Source: Aldehydirespirator sp965220645 (GTDB taxonomy: Bacteria > Actinomycetota > Acidimicrobiia > Acidimicrobiales > Aldehydirespiratoraceae). Taken from it: a DNA stretch of 64,000 nucleotides. Both the position numbers and the translations under genes were made by a program. The stretch spans positions 2,728,001-2,792,000 of the forward strand of contig OZ244836.1 of assembly GCA_965220645.1 (NCBI GenBank), in the 5' to 3' direction. The notes beneath the pieces were generated by a model. That model ran no database searches. It had not been told where the DNA came from and was given only the letters and a program-made list of their open reading frames with translations. Position 1 is the stretch's first letter. Each line of letters begins with the position of its first letter. Positions 19,000-27,539 of the stretch are shown here, one piece after another.

Positions 19000-21006
19000 G
19001 TGGCAGACAGCACACCTCCGCCTCCGCCTCCGCCGACCCCGCCCGACGGCAAGCGGCCGCGGTCGCCGCTGCGGCCCGCTCCGGAATCGCAGCGTCGCTC
19101 ACGCCTGGTGGTCTGGCTGATGATCGGTGCGGTCATCGCTGTCTTCCTGGCCACCACGATGCTCCCCAACGAGTCCGGCAACGAGATCTCCTATCCAGAC
19201 TTCCTTGAACGAGTCACCGAAGGCGGGATCGTCCAGGGCACCTACAACAACAACAGCGGGAGCATCAAGACGACGGCCAGCGACGGTACCGAATACACCT
19301 CCAACGGCCCGCTGCCGCTACCCGATGCCGACACCGCGCTGATCAACGAGCACGTCCCGGAGTTCCGCTACGAGACCCCCCAAACCAACTTCTTCCTGTC
19401 GATACTGCCGCTCCTGCTCCCCATCGGCCTGCTCATCCTGTTCTTCTGGTGGATGCAGCGACGGGCCCAGGGGCAGATGGGCAGCATCATGTCGATCGGG
19501 CGGAGCAAGGCCAAGACCTACACCACCGAGCGGCCCGGCACCACCTTCGACGACGTGGCCGGCTACGAGGGCGTCAAACAGGAGATCACCGAGATCGTCG
19601 ACTTCCTCAAGACGCCGGAGCGCTTCGCGGAGATCGGAGCCCGAGTGCCCAAGGGCGTGCTGCTGGTAGGTCCGCCGGGAACAGGAAAGACACTGATCGC
19701 CAAGGCGGTGGCGGGCGAGGCCGGCGTGCCGTTCCTCTCGGTGACCGGCTCCGACTTCATGGAGATGTTCGTGGGAGTCGGCGCCAGCCGGGTGCGCGAC
19801 CTGTTCCAGTCGGCCCGCAAGATGGGCAAGGCCATCATCTTCATCGACGAGGTCGACTCGATCGGCCGCAAGCGGGGCGCAGGTCTCGGAGGAGGCCACG
19901 ACGAGCGCGAGCAGACCCTCAACCAGATGCTCTCGGAGATGGACGGATTCGAGGGGACCGAGGGCATCGTGATGATGGCCGCGACCAACCGGCCGGACAT
20001 CCTCGACCCCGCTCTACTGCGTCCGGGACGCTTCGACCGCCAGGTCGTGGTGCCGCTGCCGGAGCTGTCGGACCGGTTCGCCATCCTCGAGGTGCACGTC
20101 AAGGGCAAACGCACCGCGGAGGACTTGGACCTCAACGTGGTAGCCCGGGGCACACCCGGGATGAGCGGCGCCGACCTGGCCAACCTGATCAACGAGGCGG
20201 CCCTGTACGCCGTGCGCGAGGGCGCCGAAGCGATCGGAGCCCGTCATGTTGAGCTGGCCCGCGACCGGGTGATCATGGGCCAGAAGCGCGAGTCGCTGGC
20301 CCTGTCCGACGAGGAGAAGGAGGCCATCGCCTATCACGAGGCAGGCCACGCGGTGTGCGCGGCCGTGCTCCCGACGGCCGACCCGCTCCACAAGGTGACG
20401 ATCATCCCCAGCGGGATGGCGCTGGGCGTCACCATGCAGCTGCCCGAGGAGGATCGCCACATCTACCGGAGCGACTACATCCTCGACCGCCTCGTGGTGA
20501 TGTTCGGCGGCCGCATCGCAGAGGAGCTCGTGTTCGGCATCAGCAGCACCGGCGCCGCCGATGACCTGATGAGAGCCACCGCGTTGGCACGGTCCATGGT
20601 CCGGGAGTGGGGCATGTCCACCGAGATCGGCCCCATGGCCTGGGGATCACAGAACCAGGTGTTCCTGGGCGAGGATCTGATGCAGACCCGGGACTACAGC
20701 GATGAGACGGCCCGAGTCATCGACGAGGAGATTGAACGCATCCTGCGAGAGCAGCAGGAACGATGCCGGACGACCCTCACCGAGTACCGCCGTGGGCTCG
20801 ACCTCGTGGCCCGGGCTCTGCTCGAGCACGAGACCATCGGCGGTGAGGAAGTCGACCGCCTCATCTCCGTGTCCCGCGGCGGCTCCCCGGCGGGCGACAC
20901 CACCGACAGCGCGCCGAACCGCGACACGAAGTCCGACACCGACCCCCCGCCGGTTACAGGCAACGGCTCGGGTGCTCCTGCCGACGTGCCCACACCCGCA
21001 GCCTGA
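19000..21006 (+). CDS. ftsH: ATP-dependent zinc metalloprotease FtsH
   Basis: A 668-residue membrane-bound AAA+ protease that degrades damaged or regulatory membrane and cytosolic proteins. Pro-rich N-terminus, helix 1 at about 36-54, an external FtsH_ext domain (about 60-125), and helix 2 at about 131-152. Walker A GPPGTGKT is at 224-231, Walker B IIFIDEVDSIG near 279-289, the second region of homology ends in RPGRFDRQ (341-348), and the zinc site HEAGH is at 446-450. A low-complexity polar tail follows residue 630. Starts at GTG 19000, directly after the dyad. Converges with the DUF5719-like gene, leaving 11 nt. Confidence 0.97.
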   Translation: MADSTPPPPPPPTPPDGKRPRSPLRPAPESQRRSRLVVWLMIGAVIAVFLATTMLPNESGNEISYPDFLERVTEGGIVQGTYNNNSGSIKTTASDGTEYTSNGPLPLPDADTALINEHVPEFRYETPQTNFFLSILPLLLPIGLLILFFWWMQRRAQGQMGSIMSIGRSKAKTYTTERPGTTFDDVAGYEGVKQEITEIVDFLKTPERFAEIGARVPKGVLLVGPPGTGKTLIAKAVAGEAGVPFLSVTGSDFMEMFVGVGASRVRDLFQSARKMGKAIIFIDEVDSIGRKRGAGLGGGHDEREQTLNQMLSEMDGFEGTEGIVMMAATNRPDILDPALLRPGRFDRQVVVPLPELSDRFAILEVHVKGKRTAEDLDLNVVARGTPGMSGADLANLINEAALYAVREGAEAIGARHVELARDRVIMGQKRESLALSDEEKEAIAYHEAGHAVCAAVLPTADPLHKVTIIPSGMALGVTMQLPEEDRHIYRSDYILDRLVVMFGGRIAEELVFGISSTGAADDLMRATALARSMVREWGMSTEIGPMAWGSQNQVFLGEDLMQTRDYSDETARVIDEEIERILREQQERCRTTLTEYRRGLDLVARALLEHETIGGEEVDRLISVSRGGSPAGDTTDSAPNRDTKSDTDPPPVTGNGSGAPADVPTPAA

Positions 21007-21017
21007 GCCGGCGAGAG

Positions 21018-22604
21018 TCAGCCGACCCCAGCGAACGGCACCGGTCGCTCCACGGCCACACCCAGCGAGGCCGATCGGGAGGTGAGCCCGACGACCTCGC
21101 GGCCGACGACCACCGCCGCCGACGAGTCGACCTCCACCACGAAGTTGCCAGAGCCCAGCGATGCCAACGACAGCCTCCTCATCCGCAGGGGTCCGATCTC
21201 CACTGAGCGGACCAGGCTGCCGTCGACGCTGACGTCGACCTCTGCAATCCCCACGGCCGACGGGTTGACGATCACCAGAGCTCCCGAGTCGCCGTTCAAA
21301 CCCGAGCCGCCGTTCGAACCCGAGTCGCCGTTCGAACCCGAGTCGCCGTTCGAACCCGAGCCGCCGTTCGAACCCGAGTCGCCGTTCGAACCCGAGCCGC
21401 CGTTCGAACCCGAGCCGCCGTTCGAAGCGGGAACTTCCGCCGGCACCAGCCAGCGGCGAGCGGCACCGTCAGCGCCGATCGTCGCCGTTGACCCGCTCAC
21501 CGCCGCGGCCTCGGTGCCGTCGGAGTCGGCCGGAGTAGAGGTGACGCTGGTGACCGACGCCGCCACCGGCACGGGCGTCAGCGAGCGAACGGCCACGCTG
21601 AAGTGGCCGATGCCGTTCAGTCGCGCCTGACGGGACAGGTCTACCAGAGCGGTCCGGCCCGGCCGGACCGTGATTTCGATCGGACTCACCTGGAGTTCCG
21701 GATCCTCGGGAATGATCTCCACGTCGACCTCGGCGGTGTCGGTGGCCGACGGATTGGAGACAGCGACGACATCTGCCCGGGCAGCCCCGACGGCCGCAAC
21801 CGGAAGATGCCACAGTTCCGCGGCACCGGGAACAGCCGGCGCAGTGCGGGTGCCGCGGCCGGCGATGGGGCCGTCGACGATCTGGATCCACGACGCCGCC
21901 ACCCGGCCTGAGACGACATTGATGAAGGCTGCGACGGTGGCCGCCACCGTGACCTCGGCGGTTATATCCACGGCCACCACCCTCTGGGCGGGCACTACGA
22001 GCCCGTCAATCGAATCGCGGCCCACATCGGCCACCAACTCGATGTCGGCCACCGCGACGTCGGGGAACGGGTTGAGGAGCATCACGACAAAGCGCTCCCC
22101 CTCTACCGCCGAGCGGGTTGCGCCGTTCGAGACGACCCAGCTGTCGGCCGTCTCGGTGAGGCACAGCGATCGGCCAACCCCGCCCTGCGCCGCGGTGAGG
22201 ATCTGCTCCACGACCACATCGGCACCTCTTGTCTCGACCATCACTCCGACCCACTCCGCGCCGCCGACCGCCTCGGAGGGCTGGAGCAGCACGCGGCCGC
22301 GGGGCTCGATGTCGATCTCGACCGTCGACACATCCTGGGGGATGGACCCCCCGGGCAGCACCGACACCGTAACCGCCCGCTGCTCATCGGATCCGTTGAC
22401 CATCTGAACGGTCAACTCCGCCACCCCTGCGGGACCGCTGCCGCCCGGACAGAACCACGTGTTCACGACGCCGGTCGGGGCTACAAGCGCCGACGTGTGC
22501 TGATCGGAGCGGTCCAACTCCGGGCGATCCACCAGGTCGATGAGCACACCGGCCACCAGCAGGCCGGCTATCGCCACGATGGCGAGCACCCGCATCGAGC
22601 GCAT
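21018..22604 (-). CDS. DUF5719-like secreted or membrane-anchored protein
   Basis: A 528-residue protein starting MRSMRVLAIVAIAGLLVAGV, a signal anchor, followed by repeated beta-rich extracellular domains with the recurrent pattern VxNPS..TAEVDVEI. It resembles actinobacterial DUF5719 proteins, which are commonly encoded next to a large GT2 membrane glycosyltransferase, as here. Start ATG 22604 overlaps the upstream TGA (TGATG). A linker of eight (S/L)NG(G/D)SG hexapeptides splits the last two domains and is encoded by an 18-bp repeat at 21283-21426. Biochemical role unknown. Confidence 0.8.
   Translation of the reverse strand: MRSMRVLAIVAIAGLLVAGVLIDLVDRPELDRSDQHTSALVAPTGVVNTWFCPGGSGPAGVAELTVQMVNGSDEQRAVTVSVLPGGSIPQDVSTVEIDIEPRGRVLLQPSEAVGGAEWVGVMVETRGADVVVEQILTAAQGGVGRSLCLTETADSWVVSNGATRSAVEGERFVVMLLNPFPDVAVADIELVADVGRDSIDGLVVPAQRVVAVDITAEVTVAATVAAFINVVSGRVAASWIQIVDGPIAGRGTRTAPAVPGAAELWHLPVAAVGAARADVVAVSNPSATDTAEVDVEIIPEDPELQVSPIEITVRPGRTALVDLSRQARLNGIGHFSVAVRSLTPVPVAASVTSVTSTPADSDGTEAAAVSGSTATIGADGAARRWLVPAEVPASNGGSGSNGGSGSNGDSGSNGGSGSNGDSGSNGDSGSNGGSGLNGDSGALVIVNPSAVGIAEVDVSVDGSLVRSVEIGPLRMRRLSLASLGSGNFVVEVDSSAAVVVGREVVGLTSRSASLGVAVERPVPFAGVG
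21283..21426. repeat. 18-bp in-frame tandem repeat, eight units
   Basis: Eight contiguous 18-bp units (consensus CCCGAGYCGCCGTTCGAA) encode SNGGSG or SNGDSG on the minus strand. This is a flexible Gly/Ser/Asn linker. Unit length keeps the frame, so the array can change size without breaking the gene. Confidence 0.95.
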
Positions 22605-25600
22605 CAGGACCGGTCCATCCGCCGGCGCAGCCACGCGAGCATCAGCACAACGGGCGCGGCCGCACCGACCAGCTGGCCCGCTTGTCGCCACCAGGGCGAC
22701 GAGTAGGACAGTTGCGCCTCTCCGGAAGAGGTCGGCTGATAGACCCTCGTCCACGACAGCGCCCCGCGCCTGGGAGCGGGCTCGCCGTCCACGGTCAGTT
22801 CCCAGCCCGGTCGTGGCGTGTGGCTGACCAGGATCTGCGCGCCTTCACCAATCCTTGCGATCCACGGCGGGCGGTCGGTGGAGAACAGCGACGCTCCGGT
22901 GGTCAGTGGGCGGGCCTCAAGATCGGCGAAGTCTTCGATCCCCTCGTCGAACCCCGGCGGATAGAGAGCGCGCATCGGTACCCATGCCGTGTTCACGAAC
23001 ATGTCCACCGCGCTGTTAGTGCCTTCGACCAATTCGAGATCGAGCTGGTCGCGCATCGCTGCGGTGAGGTCTGCAGGCACTGGCCGGGAATCGTCCTCTC
23101 CGATGAACGGCGCGGGTGCGAGCCGGTGCAGCAGCACCACGTAACGCACGCCCAAGCCGGCCAGGAGGCGACCACCACGGGCAGTGCGGCCCTCTTCGAT
23201 CTCTTCGATCACTGTCTCGAAGAGGTCGGCTCGACCCTGATCAAGCGGAACGGCGCGATCGAGGAGCGTCACCGAGTCGCCTGCAGTTGCCGCCCAAGCG
23301 ACGCCGGGGGCGAGACTGTGCCCTTCGGCGGGCAGGAACTCGGGCGCGCCGATCCACATCACGCGGTAGGCACCCTCCAGGACCGGGGGCTCGAAGCGCA
23401 GGGCCGAATGATGATCGCTGGGGACCAGGCCCCATCGCCCGTCCTCCAGCGAGCCGATGCTGCTCACAACCAGCAGCAACGAGGCCGCGACCGTCACCGG
23501 CACCAGTGCCTGCCGCCAGCCGAAGTGGCTGAAGCGCAGGTCGTGCTCGATGGACAGCACGGCCATGCCGCACAGTCCGGCTACCGAAACCGCGGCCGGA
23601 GCCAGCAGGAGATGCAGATCGGGAAGCCCGAACGGCACTACTCCCCGCTCGGCTCCGAGAGCGACGGCCCAGGCGACCATGGCCACCATCCAGAGGCGCA
23701 CTGACTGCTCCAGGCGCCATCCTCTCCCGAGCAGCAGGGGCACGGTCATCGGAACGGCGAACAGCCAGACCACCGTTCCGGTGTCGTTTCCACCGACCGC
23801 GAATCGCAGGATCTCGGGGAAGGAGACCACGCCGGCGGACCCGTCGCGCCCATCGGCCACGAACCCCCAGTGCGGGCCTGACGCCAGCACGTCCACGACC
23901 GTGCCGAAGGCCACGAATGCGGCTACCGGCACGGCCAGCGCGGTGGCGGTCAGCAGGCGGGGAACCCCCTCGGGGCGACCGGCGAGCAGGCTGCCTGCCA
24001 CCAAGCCGGCGGCCAGCAGAGCCACGAGTCCGGCCGCGGCCGGAACGACCAGCGCCGCGGCGCCGGCAGCCGCCCCCAGCGACACGGCAACGGTGACGTG
24101 GTTCCTGAACCCGCGGGAGTCGTGCCGGAACGGTGCGGCCCGCGAGGCCCGCAGCAACTCTCGCAGCATCCATGGGGCGGCTGCGTACCCGACGAGACCG
24201 GCCAACGACCCGCTGGCCACCGACACCGGTGCCAGAGGGACCAGAAGGTAGGCGACGAGAGCGCTCGCCTGGGCCCGGCGCGAGCCGGTTGCGTCGAGCA
24301 GCCGGTAGGACCCGACGAGGCCGGCAACGATCAGCGCGATGACTGCCAGCGTGCGAACCAGGGCCATGCTGCCGAGCACCCAGCCGAGCAGGCCGAGGTA
24401 CACGAGAATCCCCAGGTTCGAGGACGGCGCCCCCGCATGGCGCTCGCTCCACCCGCCCCACCAGGTCTTGAGCAGGTCGGAGGCGTTCTCTCCAAGCGTG
24501 ACGAAGTCCCCCACTGCCGGGACGCCGCCGGAGAGGAGCTTTCGCGAGCCGAACAGAACGACCCCGAGCACCACGATCCAGGCGATCCATGCCAACCGGT
24601 TGGTGCCGGTCCGCAGTCCGGAGAACACGCCCCGGCCGGCGGTGCTGAGCAAACCGGACGACTCGCCGCCGGACTGCCTCCTGAAGAAGGACACGAGCCG
24701 AACGCTGCCGAAGTACTGGAGCGCGGTCACGTCAGCCTGGCGCACCCTGCGCACCAGGGCGTTGGCCTGGCGGCGCTGTGCCACCACGTCAAGCCGCGAG
24801 ATGTTCCAGATCCACGCCGAGATCACGTCGCGCGCCCAGCCGAACCGGGCGGTGAAGGCAGCCAGCACGACCTCGAAGATCGCCATCATCAGCGCCGCCG
24901 GCACGAACACGGTCAGCGAGAGGCGGCCGTGGTTGACCAGCATGGCCCGCAGCGCGTGGCGGGTCTCGGTGAGCCTCGTGTCGTCAACGCCCGTGCGGGA
25001 GACGAGCCCTTCTCTGTGCCGGGCCACCGCACCGCCGACGAACATCACCCGGGCTCCGGCCATCTGGGCCCGCCAGCACAGATCCACGTCCTCGCCCCGG
25101 AAATTCATGCCCCCGTCGAAACCGCCGAGGCGCACGAACAGCTCCGTGCGGATCAGCAAGACCGCTGAGGGAAGGGCGAACACGTCGCTCACGCCGTCCT
25201 GCTGCTCCTGGTCCAGCTCCTCTGCACCGACCCGCTCCGCAGGCACGCCGAAGCGGTCGACGTCGTAGCCGGCGTGCTGGATGATCTCGGGCCGGTCCCA
25301 ATCGACGATCTTGGGACCGACTATCCCTGCGTTGCTCCTCAGCGCCTCGGCCACGAGGGCTGTGACCGCGTCGGGCGCCAACGCCACGTCGTCGTGGCAC
25401 ACCAGCAGGAAATCGGCTTCGATCCCTGCATCCAGCACGGCGTTGGCCGCTTGGGAGAACCCGGCGGCCCCGGTGCCGTCGATGACGGCTGCATCGGGCA
25501 TGGCCTCGGACAGGTGCGCGCCGATCCCCGACCCGGATGCATCGACGACGGCTGTGCTCAGGAACGGGTAGTCCTGCAGGGACAGCGATTCGAGCGTCTC

Positions 25601-25645
25601 GACGAACCAGTCGCCAGGGTCATGGGCGACCACGACAGCCAGCAC
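22604..25645 (-). CDS. Membrane glycosyltransferase, family 2 domain plus large polytopic region
   Basis: A 1013-residue protein. Residues 1-230 are a GT2 domain (LAVVVAHDPGDWFVETLESL; LLVCHDDVALAPDAV; RTELFVRLGGFDGGMNFRGE, then DVDLCWRAQMAGARVMFV) of the rhamnosyl/galactofuranosyl-transferase type. A long polytopic region with about 12 helices (about 245-790) follows, then an extracellular domain and a final helix. Similar proteins next to DUF5719 genes are common in actinobacteria and are thought to act in cell-wall glycan assembly. Starts at GTG 25645; no clear Shine-Dalgarno and no in-frame ATG or GTG is found between this and the upstream stop. Confidence 0.85.
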   Translation of the reverse strand: MLAVVVAHDPGDWFVETLESLSLQDYPFLSTAVVDASGSGIGAHLSEAMPDAAVIDGTGAAGFSQAANAVLDAGIEADFLLVCHDDVALAPDAVTALVAEALRSNAGIVGPKIVDWDRPEIIQHAGYDVDRFGVPAERVGAEELDQEQQDGVSDVFALPSAVLLIRTELFVRLGGFDGGMNFRGEDVDLCWRAQMAGARVMFVGGAVARHREGLVSRTGVDDTRLTETRHALRAMLVNHGRLSLTVFVPAALMMAIFEVVLAAFTARFGWARDVISAWIWNISRLDVVAQRRQANALVRRVRQADVTALQYFGSVRLVSFFRRQSGGESSGLLSTAGRGVFSGLRTGTNRLAWIAWIVVLGVVLFGSRKLLSGGVPAVGDFVTLGENASDLLKTWWGGWSERHAGAPSSNLGILVYLGLLGWVLGSMALVRTLAVIALIVAGLVGSYRLLDATGSRRAQASALVAYLLVPLAPVSVASGSLAGLVGYAAAPWMLRELLRASRAAPFRHDSRGFRNHVTVAVSLGAAAGAAALVVPAAAGLVALLAAGLVAGSLLAGRPEGVPRLLTATALAVPVAAFVAFGTVVDVLASGPHWGFVADGRDGSAGVVSFPEILRFAVGGNDTGTVVWLFAVPMTVPLLLGRGWRLEQSVRLWMVAMVAWAVALGAERGVVPFGLPDLHLLLAPAAVSVAGLCGMAVLSIEHDLRFSHFGWRQALVPVTVAASLLLVVSSIGSLEDGRWGLVPSDHHSALRFEPPVLEGAYRVMWIGAPEFLPAEGHSLAPGVAWAATAGDSVTLLDRAVPLDQGRADLFETVIEEIEEGRTARGGRLLAGLGVRYVVLLHRLAPAPFIGEDDSRPVPADLTAAMRDQLDLELVEGTNSAVDMFVNTAWVPMRALYPPGFDEGIEDFADLEARPLTTGASLFSTDRPPWIARIGEGAQILVSHTPRPGWELTVDGEPAPRRGALSWTRVYQPTSSGEAQLSYSSPWWRQAGQLVGAAAPVVLMLAWLRRRMDRS

Positions 25646-25742
25646 CGTCGGGGCGCCCGGGCCGGGCAGGCCGGATCCGTTCCCGGTGGGCGGGGTGTTG
25701 TCGGCGGGAGCTTCGATCAGCCGAGGCTAATGGCCGCCCCTG

Positions 25743-26411
25743 CTACGGGGGTGCCACGTGCCATGCCTGCAGCAGCTCTGTGGACGTGACCACGGTGGCC
25801 ACCATCGCCAGACTGTGCTTGATCGCGGACTCCGCGTAGTCCACAGGGACGCCGGCCACCGCATCGCGCACCAGCACCACCTGGTAGCCGAGATCGACAG
25901 CGCTCAGGCACAAGCCCATGATGCCCACATTCACCGATACGCCTGTGGCCACCACGGTGGTCACGCCGAGATTCCTCAGGGTCTGGTCGAGAGAGGTGGC
26001 CGTGAACGGGGTCAGCCCGTGACCGCGGGCCGCGATCAGGTCCCGGTCATCGTCCCCCAGCTCGGGCATGAGCCGGGCCCCGTCGCTGCCGGCGAGGGTC
26101 GGAACGATCCCCTGCTCGCGGCGGAGTTTGTCGGCCAGCCCCAGGATCCGGCAGTTGACCGCGGTGCCGGCTCCGTCTGCTCGGGTGTGCACGACGCAGT
26201 GGACCACGCGCGCTCCCACATCGCGGGCCGCGTCGCACACCGCAGCCGCGGCCCGAACCGTTCCAGCCGCGGCCACCTGCTCGGCGAGGGCCCCCATCAT
26301 GGCGTCGGGACCGACCACTCCCCTCTGCAGCTCCATGGTGAGCACCGCAGTCGAGGCCGGATCGACCAACCCCGCCAGGGCCGTCCGCTCCCGGTCCGAT
26401 GCCGTCGCCAT
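25743..26411 (-). CDS. Isochorismatase-family cysteine-hydrolase-like protein, catalytic Cys absent
   Basis: A 222-residue alpha/beta protein of the isochorismatase-like superfamily: STAVLTMELQRGVVGPDAMM, RVVHCVVHTRADG, and TVVATGVSVNVGIMGLCLSA. In most hydrolases of this family the last motif ends in a nucleophilic Cys (pattern TGxxTxxCV). Here glycine is in that place, as in true isochorismatases that lack the Cys. The start ATG 26411 gives MATASDRERTALAGLVDP; the frame stays open upstream through a 35-bp tandem repeat and is not taken as coding. Substrate unknown. Divergent from the reductase at 26579. Confidence 0.82.
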   Translation of the reverse strand: MATASDRERTALAGLVDPASTAVLTMELQRGVVGPDAMMGALAEQVAAAGTVRAAAAVCDAARDVGARVVHCVVHTRADGAGTAVNCRILGLADKLRREQGIVPTLAGSDGARLMPELGDDDRDLIAARGHGLTPFTATSLDQTLRNLGVTTVVATGVSVNVGIMGLCLSAVDLGYQVVLVRDAVAGVPVDYAESAIKHSLAMVATVVTSTELLQAWHVAPP

Positions 26412-26423
26412 GCAACCCAGTGT

Positions 26424-26510
26424 GGCATGCGGCGACGGGGCGACATAGAACCAAGTGCGGCATCCGGCGACGGCGCGACATAGAACCAAGTGCGGTATCC
26501 GGCGACGGCG
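26424..26510. repeat. 35-bp tandem repeat, 2.5 copies, in a divergent promoter region
   Basis: Two adjacent 35-bp units (26441-26475 and 26476-26510, starting CGACATAGAACCAAGTGCGG) differ at one base. A partial, diverged unit lies before them at about 26424-26440. The array occupies the space between divergent genes starting at 26411 and 26579, so it could hold repeated regulator sites. Confidence 0.85.
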
Positions 26511-26578
26511 TCGCCTTGTGGTGCAGCCAGTTAGTGTGCGCGGTGATGCGCTGTGTAGGCACCGTCGGGTAGGCACCG

Positions 26579-27535
26579 GTGCGGGCCCTGGTGACCGGTG
26601 CCACGGGTTTCGTGGGTCGCCACCTGGTGGCCCACCTGGTCGCGGCCGGCGACGAGGTGTCGATCAGCGAGGCCGAGATAGTAGAGCCCGCGGCGCTGGA
26701 GGCCGATTTCGACGGCAGCCGTCCCGATGTCGTGTACCACCTGGCCGCGCAGGCCGACGTGCAGGCGAGCTTCGTCGATCCGGCCGCGACGCTGCGCATC
26801 AACGTGGAGGGAACGTTCAACGTGCTCGAGGCAGCCCGGCGGGCCGGTGCCGGCCGGGTGGTGGCGATCAGCAGCGCCGACGTCTACGGGCGAGTCGAGC
26901 CCGAGGACCTTCCCGTCGATGAGGCCACCGCGGTGGCCCCGGTGACGCCCTACGGCGCCAGCAAGGCCGCGGCCGAGATGGTCTGCGTGCAGGCCGGACT
27001 GGGCCGCGGGCTCGACGTGGTCCGGGCCAGGGCCTTCAACAATCTCGGTCCGGGCCAGGACGACCGCTTCGTGGCCGCCGCGCTGGCATCGCAGGTCGCG
27101 GCCAACGAGCGCACCGGCTCGGAGGTCGTACGGGTCGGGAACCTGGCGGCGAAGCGGGACTTCACCGATGTGCGCGACGTCGTGAGGGCCTACCGGCTGC
27201 TGGCCACCAACGGCGACGCGGGTGAGGCCTACAACGTGTGCAGCGGCACCGCCCGCGCCGTCTCGGAGCTGGCGTCGGCGCTGATCGCCAGAGCCCGGCA
27301 CCCGATGCGCCTCGTCGCCGACGGCGAACTGCTGCGCCCCGTGGACGTGGTCGAGGCCAGGGGCGACCCGTCGAAGCTGCGCGGCGCCACCGGATGGCGT
27401 CCCGAGGTGCCGCTGGAGCAGACCCTCGACGACCTTCTGGACTACTGGCGGTGCCGGATCACGGAGTCGAGCGCGCACGACCTGAGCGACAGGACGGCGG
27501 AGTCGCATCCGGGCGACCAGGGCGATAGCCAGTAG
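26579..27535 (+). CDS. rmd: NAD-dependent epimerase/dehydratase, GDP-4-keto-6-deoxymannose reductase type
   Basis: A 318-residue extended SDR starting at GTG 26579 (VRALVTGATGFVGRHLVAHL). It shows YHLAAQADVQASFVDP, a Ser in VVAISSADVYG, and YxxxK as YGASKAAAEMVC. The pattern fits GDP-6-deoxy-D-lyxo-4-hexulose reductases (Rmd/RfbD-like). The gene lies 4 nt before gmd, which makes the substrate of such an enzyme. The likely product is GDP-D-rhamnose or a related GDP-6-deoxyhexose; the exact epimer cannot be read from sequence. Confidence 0.82.
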   Translation: MRALVTGATGFVGRHLVAHLVAAGDEVSISEAEIVEPAALEADFDGSRPDVVYHLAAQADVQASFVDPAATLRINVEGTFNVLEAARRAGAGRVVAISSADVYGRVEPEDLPVDEATAVAPVTPYGASKAAAEMVCVQAGLGRGLDVVRARAFNNLGPGQDDRFVAAALASQVAANERTGSEVVRVGNLAAKRDFTDVRDVVRAYRLLATNGDAGEAYNVCSGTARAVSELASALIARARHPMRLVADGELLRPVDVVEARGDPSKLRGATGWRPEVPLEQTLDDLLDYWRCRITESSAHDLSDRTAESHPGDQGDSQ

Positions 27536-27539
27536 CGCC

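Noticed and set aside
11790..21426. Regular short repeats at 11790-11951 and 21283-21426 considered as CRISPR-like arrays
   Set aside because: Units are contiguous 18-bp codon repeats with no spacers and lie in frame inside coding genes; no cas genes are present.
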